Source of the DNA: Brachybacterium nesterenkovii
GTDB taxonomy: Bacteria > Actinomycetota > Actinomycetes > Actinomycetales > Dermabacteraceae
Reading direction: 5' to 3'
Assembly (NCBI RefSeq): GCF_900163655.1
Contig: NZ_FWFG01000048.1
Span: 62,001-126,000 of the forward strand
DNA length: 64,000 bases
Made by a program: the position numbers and the translations under genes. Within the stretch, counting starts at the first letter, position 1, and each line of letters starts with the position of its first letter. Shown piece by piece: positions 1-9,485 of this stretch. The notes beneath the pieces were generated by a model, which did no database searches, was not told where the DNA came from, and saw only the letters and a list, made by a program, of their open reading frames with translations.

Positions 1-4
1 TCGG

Positions 5-1471
5 TCAGCGGCCGGTGCCGCCGTAGACGACGGCCTCGGCGGCGTCGGAGTCGAGGCCGAAGGCGGTGTGGATCACGCGCACGGCGTCGTCGAGGCGCTC
101 GATGTCGGTGACCGCGGAGATGCGGATCTCCGAGGTCGAGATCATGTCGATGTTGATCCCGTTGTCCCCCAGGGCGCGGAACAGCGTGGCGGAGACGCCC
201 GGCGACTGGCGCATGCCGGCGCCCACGAGGGACACCTTGCCGATGCGGTCGGTGTAGCGGACCTCGGAGAAGCCGACCTCGTCCTTCGCGGCCTCGAGCG
301 CGGCCAGCGCCGCGGTCGCGTCGGACTCCGGGAGCGTCAGCGAGATCGCGACGGTGTCGTCGGTGGTCGACGTGTTCTGGACGATCATGTCGATGTTCGC
401 GCCGGTGGAGGCGACGATGTCGAACACCCGGGCGGCCTTGCCGGGCATGTCGGGGACCTCGACCACGGTGATCTTGCCCTCGCTGCGGTCGTGCGCGACC
501 CCGGAGATGATCGGCGCCTCGAGGCCCTCGGCGTTCCAGCTGTCCACGGCGTTCTCCTCGTTCTCGAATGCGTCCATCGGTGCGGCGGCGCCCCCCGGCT
601 CCGCCGGGGCGGGATCGTGCGTCGGGGCGGAGTCGCCCGTCGGCGCCGCGTCCCCCGCGGGTGCGGCGACGGCGCCCAGGCGGGGCAGATCGCCGATGCG
701 GCAGGTGGTCTCGGGATCGATGGGGATCATCCGCTCCCCGTCGTCGCTGACGATCGTCCCGACGTTGCCGCTGAACGAGCTGCGCACGTGCAGCGGGATC
801 CCGTGGCGGCGCCCGTACTCGACGCTGCGGACCATGAGGATCTTGGCGCCGTTGGCGGCGAGCTCGAGCATCTCCTCGCACGAGACGACGGGCACGCGGC
901 GGGCCGCCGGGACGATGCGCGGGTCCGCGGTGAACACGCCGTCGACGTCGGAGTAGATCTCGCAGACGTCGGCGTCCAGGGCCGCGGCGAGCGCCACCGC
1001 GGTCGTGTCCGAGCCGCCGCGGCCCAGCGTGGTGATCTCCTTGGTGGTCTGGGAGACGCCCTGGAAGCCGGCGACGATCGCGACATCGCCCTCGTCGATC
1101 GCATCGCGGATGCGCCCCGGAGTGACATCCAGGATGAGGGCGCGGCCGTGGGTGGCGTCGGTGATGACGCCGGCCTGCGAGCCCGTGTAGGCACGGGCGC
1201 CGATGCCGCGGGAGTTCAGGGCCATCGACAGGACGGCCATGGAGATGCGCTCGCCCGCGGTCAGCAGCATGTCGAGCTCGCGCGGGGGCGGGTTCTCGGT
1301 GACCTGCTGGGCGAGGTCGATGAGCTCGTCGGTGGTGTCGCCCATCGCGGAGACCACGACCACCACCTGGTGGCCGGCGCGCGCGTACCGCGCGATCCTG
1401 TCCGCGACGCGGACGATGGACTCCGCATCGGCGACGGAGGACCCGCCGTACTTCTGGACGACCAGGCTCAT
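5..1471 (-). CDS. lysC: Aspartate kinase with linker insertion
   Basis: Phosphorylates L-aspartate, the first step towards lysine, diaminopimelate, threonine and methionine. The N-terminus MSLVVQKYGGSSV is the kinase signature. The catalytic domain covers about residues 1-245, and two ACT domains for allosteric feedback cover about 325-485. At 488 residues it is longer than the roughly 420 usual in actinobacteria. The excess is an Ala/Pro/Gly/Asp-rich linker at about 255-318, ending in an acidic stretch after Met299, just before the first ACT domain. The ATG is preceded by a GAGAGGG ribosome site, and TAGACT 33 nt further upstream is a plausible -10 box. In relatives asd usually follows; that would lie beyond the left edge. 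Family assignment is certain; the effect of the linker is unknown. Confidence 0.96.
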   Translation of the reverse strand: MSLVVQKYGGSSVADAESIVRVADRIARYARAGHQVVVVVSAMGDTTDELIDLAQQVTENPPPRELDMLLTAGERISMAVLSMALNSRGIGARAYTGSQAGVITDATHGRALILDVTPGRIRDAIDEGDVAIVAGFQGVSQTTKEITTLGRGGSDTTAVALAAALDADVCEIYSDVDGVFTADPRIVPAARRVPVVSCEEMLELAANGAKILMVRSVEYGRRHGIPLHVRSSFSGNVGTIVSDDGERMIPIDPETTCRIGDLPRLGAVAAPAGDAAPTGDSAPTHDPAPAEPGGAAAPMDAFENEENAVDSWNAEGLEAPIISGVAHDRSEGKITVVEVPDMPGKAARVFDIVASTGANIDMIVQNTSTTDDTVAISLTLPESDATAALAALEAAKDEVGFSEVRYTDRIGKVSLVGAGMRQSPGVSATLFRALGDNGINIDMISTSEIRISAVTDIERLDDAVRVIHTAFGLDSDAAEAVVYGGTGR

Positions 1472-1978
1472 CGCTGCCCTCTCTCTGCGCTCGGTGCTCC
1501 GGGCAGTCTACGGAAGACGACGACGCCGCCTGCGGCTCGTCCGCGGGCGACCCGCGGAGGGAGAGGCGGCCGCGGAGCGGCGCAGGCCCCTGAGAGCGCC
1601 GCTCCCGGCGGGGGCACCGTTGTCGGGCGGGCTGCTCCTGGGCGGGGTGCCGTCTCTGACCCGGGGCACGCCGCTCCTGGGGGTGCCTGCGTGCGCGCGG
1701 TGTGGGATGCTGGCGGCGCCGCTTCCCCCCGGCTCCGCCCGCGGCACCCCGCCCCTTGCCGCGTCCTGATGCGCCCGCTCCCCGCTCCCCCATCGTCGGC
1801 TCCGGGCGGACCTCCTCTGCACCGGTCCTTCGGGGCCACGCCCTACGGTCCCGGCGAACGGCGAACGATGTCCTTCTCCCCCGCTTCCCGACGACGCACG
1901 CGCGAGCGCACGCGCCGGACGACGCTCCCGATCCACCCGCTGCCCCCGTGCCCGGCCCCCGGCGAGGCAACGGGCACG
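1472..1978. other. Intergenic region, lysC to broken surface protein
   Basis: About 500 bp between divergent genes. Apart from the lysC leader and -10 box I see only GC-rich, low-complexity sequence and no convincing gene. Confidence 0.5.
1505..1510 (-). promoter_or_regulatory. Candidate -10 box of lysC
   Basis: TAGACT read on the minus strand, 33 nt before the lysC start, leaves a short leader that contains the ribosome site. The same hexamer precedes ffs in this window. No convincing -35 element is visible. Confidence 0.4.
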
Positions 1979-4160
1979 ATGCGGCGCACCATCATCCCCG
2001 GCCCCTTGGCCCGCCCGGTCCTCGTGGCGGGCTTCGCGACGATCGCCCTGACGGGCATCCTGCTCGGCGCCTCCGAGGCGCGCGCGGGCGAGAGCCCCGT
2101 GACGACGGTCTCGGCATCGGACAGCGCTGCGGCGCCCGCGGAGAGCGCACCGGTCTCGGGCGCCGCCGAGCCCGAGAGAAGCGCCGCGTGACGCGGCCAC
2201 GACCGAGCAGACGACCGACCCCTCGTCCACGGCTGCGGAATCCGGGACGGCGTCCCCCGTGGCTCCGACCGATCTGCCGACGGAGGGCTCGCTCGCCGAA
2301 GCCCAGCCCGAGCAGGGCGCGGCGCCGGCTGGCACCGACAGCGCGGCGGCTCCGGCCGCGGCGGCACCGAGCGCCGAGGCCCCCGCCGCGACGACCGGCC
2401 CGACCGCCGCGGACACGCCGATCACCGCAGCGGCCCTGACGCTCGCCCCGGAGACGACGCCCGCGGCACCCGCACCGACGATGCCCCTGCGCGCGGTCGC
2501 CGCTCCCGCGCAGGTCGGCTTCACCGACGTCCCCGCCGGGACCAGGTACTACGACCAGATCCTGTGGGCGCAGTCCCAGGGGATCGTGACCGCCGAGCCC
2601 GACGGGACGTTCCGCCCGACGGCGAGCACCACTCGCGCCGAGTTCCTCGCGATGCTCTACGCCCTCCGCGGCCCCTCCACCTGGACGTCCCCGTCGACCA
2701 GCCCGTACACCGATGTCGCGACGACCGACCGGTACTACCGCGAGATCACCTGGGCCTACGGCACCGGTCTGGACACCGGCTACGCAAACCGCACCTACCG
2801 TCCGACGACGGCGATCTCTCACGATGCCGCGATGACCCTGCTGTACCGCCTCTACCGCCTCTACCGCTTCGAGGGCGCTCCCGGCCCGGCCCGCTCCCCC
2901 TTCATCGACGTGACTCCGCAGTCCCCGAGCTACACCGAGATGTCCTGGGCGTACGCCAACGGCTTCGTCACCGTGTCCTCCAAGGGCGAGTTCCGCCCCA
3001 GCAGGACCATCACCCGGGGCGAGATGACTGCGGTCCTGTACCGGGTGGTGGGCGGACGCCCGTCCCGCGCATCCGTGATGCTGTCCGGGCCGACCGGCTC
3101 CTACTGGCGCACCCACAACGGCGGCAGCGCGGTGGGCGCCCCGACGGGGCACGCCTACCGCTACGGCAACGGTCTGCGCCAGGACTTCGCCGACGGCTCG
3201 ATCCTGTAGTACTCCCCGGTGACGGGCGGGGTCACGTTCGTGACCGGTGACCAGCTGGCCGAGTACGACGCCCGCGGCGGCGCCTCGACCTTCGGGATGG
3301 TCACGAGCGACCGCACCCACCGCGGCGCCACGGCCTACCAGCAGTTCGACAACGGCGGCATCTACTCGACCGACGGCTGGACCTTCACGGTCACGGGCAC
3401 GCTCTATCGGCGCTACCTGGCGGCCGGCGGCATGGGCGGCTACCTCAACGCCCCCATCGGCGACGTCCGCACCGGCAGCACCGGCATCACCTACCAGAGC
3501 TTCAAGGGCGGGCAGCTCACCACCCCGGACTACTGGGACTCCCCGCCGCCCACCACCCCCGCGGGCGGGGCGAAGTACACCTACCCGACGCTCTCGAGCG
3601 GCTCGACGGGCGACTACGTCCGCGCCGTGCAGGCGAAGGTGGGGGCCCCGATCGACGGGAGGTACGGCGCCTCGACGGTCGCCGCGGTCAGGGCCTTCCA
3701 GCAGGCCCAGGGGATCCCCGTGACGGGGACCGTGGACCTGCGCACCTGGGCGCGGATCATGTCCTCCCCCAATCGGGTGTTCGACGGCACGAACGGCCGC
3801 CTGGCGCCGGAGCAGCTGACCATCGTCGCCCCGAACTGGACGCTGCCCACCGACGCGGCCCAGGCGTTCCTCGCCATGCAGGACAAGTTCCGCCGCGACA
3901 CCGGCGGCACGTTCACGCTGAACGACGCCTACCGGCCGTTCGACCGGCAGGTGCAGCTGTTCGTGGCCTACGGGGCACCGCGGGCCTCGGTGCCCGGCAC
4001 CTCCAACCACGGGGACGCGACAACGGGAGCGATCGACATCTCCCTCGAGCGCGACGACGCCACCTACCGTTGGCTGCTCGCCAATGCGATCCTCTTCGGC
4101 TTCGGCCAGAGCGCCTACCAGAACTCCAGCGAGCCCTGGCACTGGCAGCACACGTACTGA
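1979..4160 (+). pseudogene. Broken SLH/LGFP/PG-binding M15 carboxypeptidase
   Basis: Remains of a secreted cell-wall protein. From the ATG at 1979 there is a signal peptide (MRRTIIPGP start, hydrophobic core, ARA cleavage region), then an Ala/Pro/Thr-rich stalk. Three SLH-type repeats follow (FTDVPAGTRYYDQI, PYTDVATTDRYYREI, FIDVTPQSPSYTEM), then LGFP-like repeats (about 3090-3520), a PG_binding_1 domain (about 3580-3760), and a C-terminal M15 D-Ala-D-Ala carboxypeptidase. The zinc and catalytic signatures SNHGDATTGAIDIS and EPWHW are both intact. Two lesions break it. An extra base near 2175 (GAGAGAA where GAGGAA restores the frame) shifts the reading frame, and an in-frame TAG at 3207-3209 sits where an LGFP repeat expects tyrosine (TAC follows). 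The downstream part is open in the same frame up to TGA. Either a true pseudogene or, less likely, two sequence errors. Confidence 0.88.
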
Positions 4161-4216
4161 GCCGGACATTCCGTCCGCCCCGGAGCGGGTGCCTCCGCGC
4201 GATTGCACGGATGCAG

Positions 4217-4248
4217 GAAGGGCGGGCGCCGATCGGCACCCGCCCTTC
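4217..4248 (+). terminator. Terminator-like hairpin
   Basis: A 10-bp perfect stem (GAAGGGCGGG / CCCGCCCTTC) encloses a smaller palindrome, GCCGATCGGC. It lies 57 nt after the broken surface-protein gene and before the convergent DedA gene. There is no U-tract, as is common in high-GC actinobacteria. Confidence 0.6.
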
Positions 4249-4336
4249 ACCGTCCTCGCCGGTCGCCGGTGCGCGCCGCGGGGATCCGGCGGTCAGCCTC
4301 GCGGCGTCCCCCGCGTCACTCCGCGGCGATCCTGCG

Positions 4337-4972
4337 TCACTCCGCGGCGGTCCCGCGGCGGGTGCGCAGCCATCGGCGTCCGCCCTCGATCGCCATCGGC
4401 AGCACGGAGATGAGGACGATCAGCAGCACGGCGGCCTCGAGGTGGTCGCGGATGAAGGCGACCTGACCGAGGAAGTAGCCGAGTATCACGAGCAGGAACA
4501 CCCAGAGGATCGCGCCGACCGCGGACCAGGTGAAGAACACGCGGCGGGGCATCTGGCCCACGCCCGCGACGACCGTGATGAACGTGCGGACGATCGGCAC
4601 GAAGCGCCCCAGCACGAGGGCGCGGCGCCCGTAGCGGTCGAAGAACGCGATGGTCTGGTCGAAGTACTTGCGCTTGAGGAAGCGGCCGTCGCGCTCGTAC
4701 AGCTTGGTGCCGGCGGCGCGGCCGATCTCGTAGCCGACGACGTTGCCGCCGAAGGCCGCGACCCACAGCGTGATGAGCGAGAGCCACAGCGGCTGACCCA
4801 GCTGGCCGTTGTGGGAGAACATCCCGACGGCGAACAGCAGGGAGTCGCCCGGCAGGATCGGGAAGAACAGCCCGCACTCGATGAAGACGATCACGTGGGC
4901 CACCCACCAGAAGGCGTCGCCGAAGCGCTCGAGCAGCTGGACGGGGTCCATGAGCAGGTGGATCAGGTCCAC
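4337..4972 (-). CDS. DedA family membrane protein
   Basis: 211-residue inner-membrane protein of the DedA/SNARE-associated (VTT) superfamily, whose members act in membrane homeostasis, probably as lipid carriers dependent on proton motive force. Seen here: E-CGLFFPILPGDSLLF, the conserved re-entrant loop motif, then GGNVVGYEIGR, and the C-terminal family motif GRFVPIVRTF-TVVAGVGQM with its essential arginines. Four or five hydrophobic segments are evident. The start is a GTG with the ribosome site CAGGAG 5 nt upstream. It stands alone, convergent with the broken carboxypeptidase gene. Function within the cell is inferred from the family only. Confidence 0.92.
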   Translation of the reverse strand: MDLIHLLMDPVQLLERFGDAFWWVAHVIVFIECGLFFPILPGDSLLFAVGMFSHNGQLGQPLWLSLITLWVAAFGGNVVGYEIGRAAGTKLYERDGRFLKRKYFDQTIAFFDRYGRRALVLGRFVPIVRTFITVVAGVGQMPRRVFFTWSAVGAILWVFLLVILGYFLGQVAFIRDHLEAAVLLIVLISVLPMAIEGGRRWLRTRRGTAAE

Positions 4973-5120
4973 GGCGTCTCCTGCGGGGTCGTCGGGGCGG
5001 CCGACGGGACCGCGACCTCGGACATCGTGCCCGCCCGGAGGGGGCGGATGCCAGCACTCGTGGCGCAGGCATCACGCGGGTCGTGGGGAGAGGATGCGCA
5101 GGCGCGGTGAAGGGCGGGCG

Positions 5121-5200
5121 CCGCAAGGCTCCCGGGGGCGCCGCAAGGCTCCCGCGGGCGCCGCAAGGCTCCCGCGGGCGCCGCGACGCTCGCGCGGGGA
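5121..5200. repeat. 20-bp tandem repeat, about four copies
   Basis: The unit CCGCAAGGCTCCCGCGGGCG occurs three times nearly perfectly and a fourth time degenerate, in the gap upstream of dedA and just after the FAD/Fe-S oxidoreductase. No coding frame is evident. Confidence 0.8.
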
Positions 5201-5225
5201 GCGCGGTCGTGCGCGTACCCCGTCG

Positions 5226-8123
5226 TCAGCGGGTCGCGCGCTCGAGCGCCACGAGCGCCGACTCGTAGGCCTTCCCGGTCGCGTGCTCCATCCCCAGCTC
5301 GCAGGTGCGGTTGCCGCTCAGGTGGGCATCGGCGTCGACGGCGAGGACGTCCTCGCGCTCCTGGGCGGTGGCCGCCTCCGTGAGCTCCGGGTGCAGGAAC
5401 CCGCGGTCGCCGGCGAAGCCGCAGCAGGTCGCCACGGGCCGCACGACCTCGCGGGCGCTCGCGCTCGCGACGGCCACGAGATCGTCCTCGAGCCCCAGGT
5501 GGGCCATCGAGCAGGTGGGGTGCAGGACGGCGCGCTCAGCGGGACTCGTCGTCTCCAGGCGCGGCAGGATCTCCCGGCGCGCCCAGGTCAGGGCGTCGAG
5601 GATCTCTATGCGCGCATGGCGCTGTCGCTGCTCGGGCGTGAGATGCGGGAGGATCTCGCGCGCCATGCCGAGGGTGCAGGAGGAGGCGTCGACGACGATC
5701 GGGCGCCGCCCGCCGTCGCTGAAGCGCCACAGGGCCTCGAGCAGGCGGCGCGCCATGATCTCCTCGCCGCGCTCGAAGCCCTTGGAATGCCAGACGGTCC
5801 CGCAGCACAGGTCCCCGACGCCGTCGGGGATGGAGACGGGCACCCCGGCCCGCTCCCCCAGCGCGACGACGGCCTCGACCACGCTCAGCGCGGCCCCCGC
5901 ATCGGCGGGGACCCCGAAGATCCGGTTGATGCACGCGGGCAGGTACACGGCGCCCGCCCCGTCGTCCGCGGTGGTCGGCAGGGGCCGGGCTCCGCGGGGC
6001 ATGGTGCCGATCCACGCGGGCACCAGATCGGAACCGCCGACCCGCCGCGCGAGCGCCGACGCCGCGCCCAGGGGCCGATCCCCGACCCTGCGGGCGACCG
6101 CCCCGAGGGCCCCCACCCCGATGCGGGCGACGCGCGTGACGGCGCCCCAGCGCCGGGCGGCCTCCGCGGCGAGGCCCTCGGCGACGCGGCCGTGGCCGGC
6201 ACGGCGCACGTGCTTCATCGCCGCCCCGGTGTCGATGTCGACGGGGCAGGCGATCGCGCACGAGGAGTCGCCCGCGCAGGTCTCGACGGCCTCGTAGGAG
6301 AAGTCCGCGGCGAGGCGCTCGACGAGCTCCCCGCTGCCGCCCTGACGGGCGATCTCCCGCTCGAGGACGATGCGCTGGCGCGGCGTCGTCGTGACGTCGC
6401 GGCTCGGGCAGACGGGCTCGCAGAAGCCGCACTCGATGCACGGGTCCAGCTCGGCCTGCACCGGCGACAGCGACTTCAGGTGGCGCACGTTGGCCAGCGG
6501 GTCGTCATCGAGGATCACGCCGGGCGAGAGGATCCCCGCGGGGTCGATGAGCTCCTTGACCCGCCGCATGAGGCCGACGATCCGGTCCCCCCACTCCTTG
6601 CGCAGGTACGGGGCCATGTTGCGGCCGGTCGCGTGCTCGCCCTTGAGGGAGCCGTCGTAGCGGTCGACGATGAGGTCCGCGACGTCGTCCATGACGGCCC
6701 GGTAGCGCGCGAGCTGGGTCTCGTCGGTGGTGTCCACGAGCAGAATGAAGTGGAGGTTGCCGGCGCTCGCGTGGCCCTGGACCGCGCTGGGGAAGCCGTG
6801 GCGGGCCAGCACCTCCCCGAGGTCCACGGCGGCATCGGCCACCGCGTCGGGCTGGACGCAGACGTCCTCGGCGAGCACGACGGTGCCCTGCGGACGCGCG
6901 CCGCCGATCGCGGGCAGGACGCCGCTGCGCACCGCCCAGTAGCCGCCCGCGGTCCTCGGGTCGCGCGTGAACTCCCCGCCGATCACGCCCTCGCCGAGCT
7001 CGGCCATGACGCGCTCCTCGAAGGCGGCGAGCGTCTCCTCGTCATCGGCCCGGAGGTCGGTGAGCACGCCGGCGACGCCGTCGGCGAGCTCCTGCTGCCA
7101 GGCCGGGGCCCCGGGGATGTGCGCGGTGTCCCGCAGGCTCTGGCAGTCCATCAGCTCGGCGGTGCGGGCGCCGGCGCGCATGAGCACGGGCACCGCGGCG
7201 GCAGCCGCGTGGAGGTCGGCGAAGAGCAGGAACGCCGTCGTGGACAGGCGTCCGATCGGGACCGTCTCCATCCGCGCCTCGGAGACGAAGCCGAGGGTCC
7301 CCTGCGAGCCGATGAGCAGGCGGCGCAGGATCTGCACGGGAGAGCCCTCGTCGCAGAAGGCGTCCAGGCGGTAGCCGTTGGTGTTCTTGATGGAGAACTT
7401 CGAGCGCAGGCGCGCGACGAGGGCGTCGTCGCCGCGGATCTCCTCGCGCAGGGCCTCGATCCCGGCGACGAGCTCGGGCTCGGCCGCGCGCAGGCGCTCG
7501 TCGGCGTCGGGTGCGGCGGTGTCGACGATCGTGCCCGACGGGAGCGCGAACACCATCGAGCGCAGCGTCGCGTACGCGTTCCAGCGGGTCCCCGCAGCCA
7601 TCCCCGAGGCGTTGTTGGCGATGACGCCGCCGACGGTCGCGGCGCCGCTCGAGGCGGGGCCGGGCCCCAGCTTGCGGCCCAACGGCACGAGCTGCGCATT
7701 GGCCCGCGCCAGCACCATCCCGCAGCCGACGGCGAGCACCTCGCCGCCGTCCTCGGGGCGCGCCCAGGAGAAGCGGCGGCGCACGTCCACGAGGATCCCG
7801 TCGCCCTGGGACTGTCCGTTGAGGCTGGTCCCGGCCGCGCGGAAGGTGATCGTGCGGCCGTGGGAGGCGGCGTAGCGGCAGATCGCCGCGACGTCCTCGA
7901 TGCTCCGCGGCTGCACGACGGCCTGAGGGATCATGCGGTACGGGCTGGCGTCGCTCGCGTACCGCACGAGGTCGCTCGCGGAGGTGAGGACTTGCTCGGT
8001 GCCGAGGAGGGCGCGCAGGTCGGCGGCGAGGGGCGCGGGCGTGCCGTGGGCGAGCGCCTGCTCGGCCCGGTCGGCCGGGCAAGAGCCGGCGACGGGGAGC
8101 TGTCGCAGCAGGGGCGAGGGCAT
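5226..8123 (-). CDS. FAD/Fe-S oxidoreductase, D-lactate dehydrogenase-like
   Basis: A 965-residue fusion of a GlcD-type FAD-binding oxidase with a GlcF-type iron-sulfur half, the layout of membrane-associated D-lactate or D-2-hydroxyacid dehydrogenases that pass electrons to quinone. The FAD domain (about 60-260) includes FRAAGTSLNGQSQGDG and GGVIANNASGM. The FAD-oxidase C domain follows. Two ferredoxin clusters are marked by CIECGFCEPVCP and CAGDSSCAIACP, and two CCG domains by DLCCGTVWHSKGF and CCGFAGDRGF. The ATG at 8123 was chosen because GGGAGGT lies 6 nt upstream; the open frame extends further but with no similarity to the family. It is monocistronic, divergent from the ABC transporter. 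The exact substrate cannot be read from sequence. Confidence 0.9.
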   Translation of the reverse strand: MPSPLLRQLPVAGSCPADRAEQALAHGTPAPLAADLRALLGTEQVLTSASDLVRYASDASPYRMIPQAVVQPRSIEDVAAICRYAASHGRTITFRAAGTSLNGQSQGDGILVDVRRRFSWARPEDGGEVLAVGCGMVLARANAQLVPLGRKLGPGPASSGAATVGGVIANNASGMAAGTRWNAYATLRSMVFALPSGTIVDTAAPDADERLRAAEPELVAGIEALREEIRGDDALVARLRSKFSIKNTNGYRLDAFCDEGSPVQILRRLLIGSQGTLGFVSEARMETVPIGRLSTTAFLLFADLHAAAAAVPVLMRAGARTAELMDCQSLRDTAHIPGAPAWQQELADGVAGVLTDLRADDEETLAAFEERVMAELGEGVIGGEFTRDPRTAGGYWAVRSGVLPAIGGARPQGTVVLAEDVCVQPDAVADAAVDLGEVLARHGFPSAVQGHASAGNLHFILLVDTTDETQLARYRAVMDDVADLIVDRYDGSLKGEHATGRNMAPYLRKEWGDRIVGLMRRVKELIDPAGILSPGVILDDDPLANVRHLKSLSPVQAELDPCIECGFCEPVCPSRDVTTTPRQRIVLEREIARQGGSGELVERLAADFSYEAVETCAGDSSCAIACPVDIDTGAAMKHVRRAGHGRVAEGLAAEAARRWGAVTRVARIGVGALGAVARRVGDRPLGAASALARRVGGSDLVPAWIGTMPRGARPLPTTADDGAGAVYLPACINRIFGVPADAGAALSVVEAVVALGERAGVPVSIPDGVGDLCCGTVWHSKGFERGEEIMARRLLEALWRFSDGGRRPIVVDASSCTLGMAREILPHLTPEQRQRHARIEILDALTWARREILPRLETTSPAERAVLHPTCSMAHLGLEDDLVAVASASAREVVRPVATCCGFAGDRGFLHPELTEAATAQEREDVLAVDADAHLSGNRTCELGMEHATGKAYESALVALERATR

Positions 8124-8360
8124 CGGTGACCTCCCGGGGCGGGGCGAACAGACGGTGGGACAGGCAGCGAGCCGGGGCGGGCAGACGGTGCGCACGAGGC
8201 GGGCGACGGGCGCGCACGTGGTGGAGATCACCAGTATCGCCCCTGGCGTGGCATGATCCATCCACCGGCGCTCTCGGGGGACGGCGCCGCGCACCATCCG
8301 CCGGGCCGCCGATGCACGAGGGCCGCCGCGGACCGGCACCGACCGTTCAGGGGGACCACG

Positions 8361-9485
8361 ATGACTCTTCCGCAGTTCAGACCGCCGCACGAGGGCGATC
8401 ACGCCGCGCCCGGCGGGGCCTCGTCGCCTCATCCGTACGGCGCCGTCGCGCCATCGGGCCCTGCCATCGCTCCCGAGCCCGGTCCGATCCGCGGCGCGGG
8501 ATCCGTCCCCGGTCCGTCGGCTCCGGCCGCGGCGGACGCCCCCGGCATCCAGGTCGACGGCGTGCACCGCGCCTTCGGCAGCGTGCAGGCCGTCGCCGGG
8601 ATGAGCCTCACCGCGCACCGCGGACGGGTGACGGCGCTCGTCGGTCCCAACGGCTGCGGGAAGTCGACCCTCATGCTCATGCTCGCCTCGCTGCTGGCCC
8701 CGGACACCGGGACCGTACGCATCTGCGGGTACGACCCGCTCACGCACCCCGCCGAGGTGCGGCGCCTGGTGGGGTGGATGCCCGACCAGTTCGGCACCTG
8801 GGACTCGCTGAAGGTCCACGAGGTGCTGTCGATCGTGGGCCGCGCCTACTTCATGCCGAGCGCGGACATCCGCCAGCGGATCCCCGAGCTCCTGGCCGAG
8901 GTGGACCTCGAGTCCCTCGCCACCCAGCCCGCCCGCGTGCTCTCCCGCGGGCAAAAGCAGCGCCTGGGCCTGGCCCGCGCGCTCATGCACCGCCCGCAGG
9001 TGCTGATCCTCGACGAGCCCGCCTCGGGCCTCGACCCCTCCTCGCGCCGCAACCTGCAGCGGATCGTGCGCTCCGTCGCCGCCGGCGGCGGCACGGTCCT
9101 CGTCTCGAGCCACATCCTCACCGAGCTCGAGGAGATGGCCGACGACGTCGCGGTCATGGACCAGGGCGCCCTCGTCGACCAGTCGAGCGTGCGCGACCTA
9201 GCGCACCGCCCGCGACCCTGGCGCCTCGAGTCCGCCTCCACCACCCGCCTGCACGACGCCCTCGCCGCCGTCGGCCTCCAGGACGTGGCCGTCATCCCGC
9301 CGGACCAGGCCGTCAGCGGCCACGCCGAGGCGATCGTCATGGCCCGCGACGAGGAGGCGGCCGCGCGCCTGCTGGCCGATCTGGTGCGCGCCGACGCCGC
9401 TCTCGTCGCCTTCGCACCCAGCGCGGGGCGCCTCGAGTCCGCCTACCTGTCCACCGAGGCCGCCCAGCGGAAGGGAGCCCTGTGA
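8361..9485 (+). CDS. ABC transporter ATP-binding protein
   Basis: 374-residue ATPase of a CcmA/NatA-type exporter. After a Pro/Ala/Gly-rich extension of about 55 residues come Walker A GPNGCGKST, the Q-loop region, the signature LSRGQKQRLGLARAL, Walker B VLILDEPASGLDP and the switch histidine in SSH. The C-terminal 80 residues resemble the regulatory tail of this subfamily. The ATG at 8361 follows a GGGGG stretch that can serve as a ribosome site. The stop overlaps the next start as TGATG, so the permease is translationally coupled. The substrate is unknown. Confidence 0.92.
   Translation: MTLPQFRPPHEGDHAAPGGASSPHPYGAVAPSGPAIAPEPGPIRGAGSVPGPSAPAAADAPGIQVDGVHRAFGSVQAVAGMSLTAHRGRVTALVGPNGCGKSTLMLMLASLLAPDTGTVRICGYDPLTHPAEVRRLVGWMPDQFGTWDSLKVHEVLSIVGRAYFMPSADIRQRIPELLAEVDLESLATQPARVLSRGQKQRLGLARALMHRPQVLILDEPASGLDPSSRRNLQRIVRSVAAGGGTVLVSSHILTELEEMADDVAVMDQGALVDQSSVRDLAHRPRPWRLESASTTRLHDALAAVGLQDVAVIPPDQAVSGHAEAIVMARDEEAAARLLADLVRADAALVAFAPSAGRLESAYLSTEAAQRKGAL

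Noticed and set aside
68-2191. Long open frames antisense to real genes
   Set aside because: At this GC content many antisense frames stay open. They show Arg/Ala/Gly/His-rich translations without domains, and the sense strand carries clear families.
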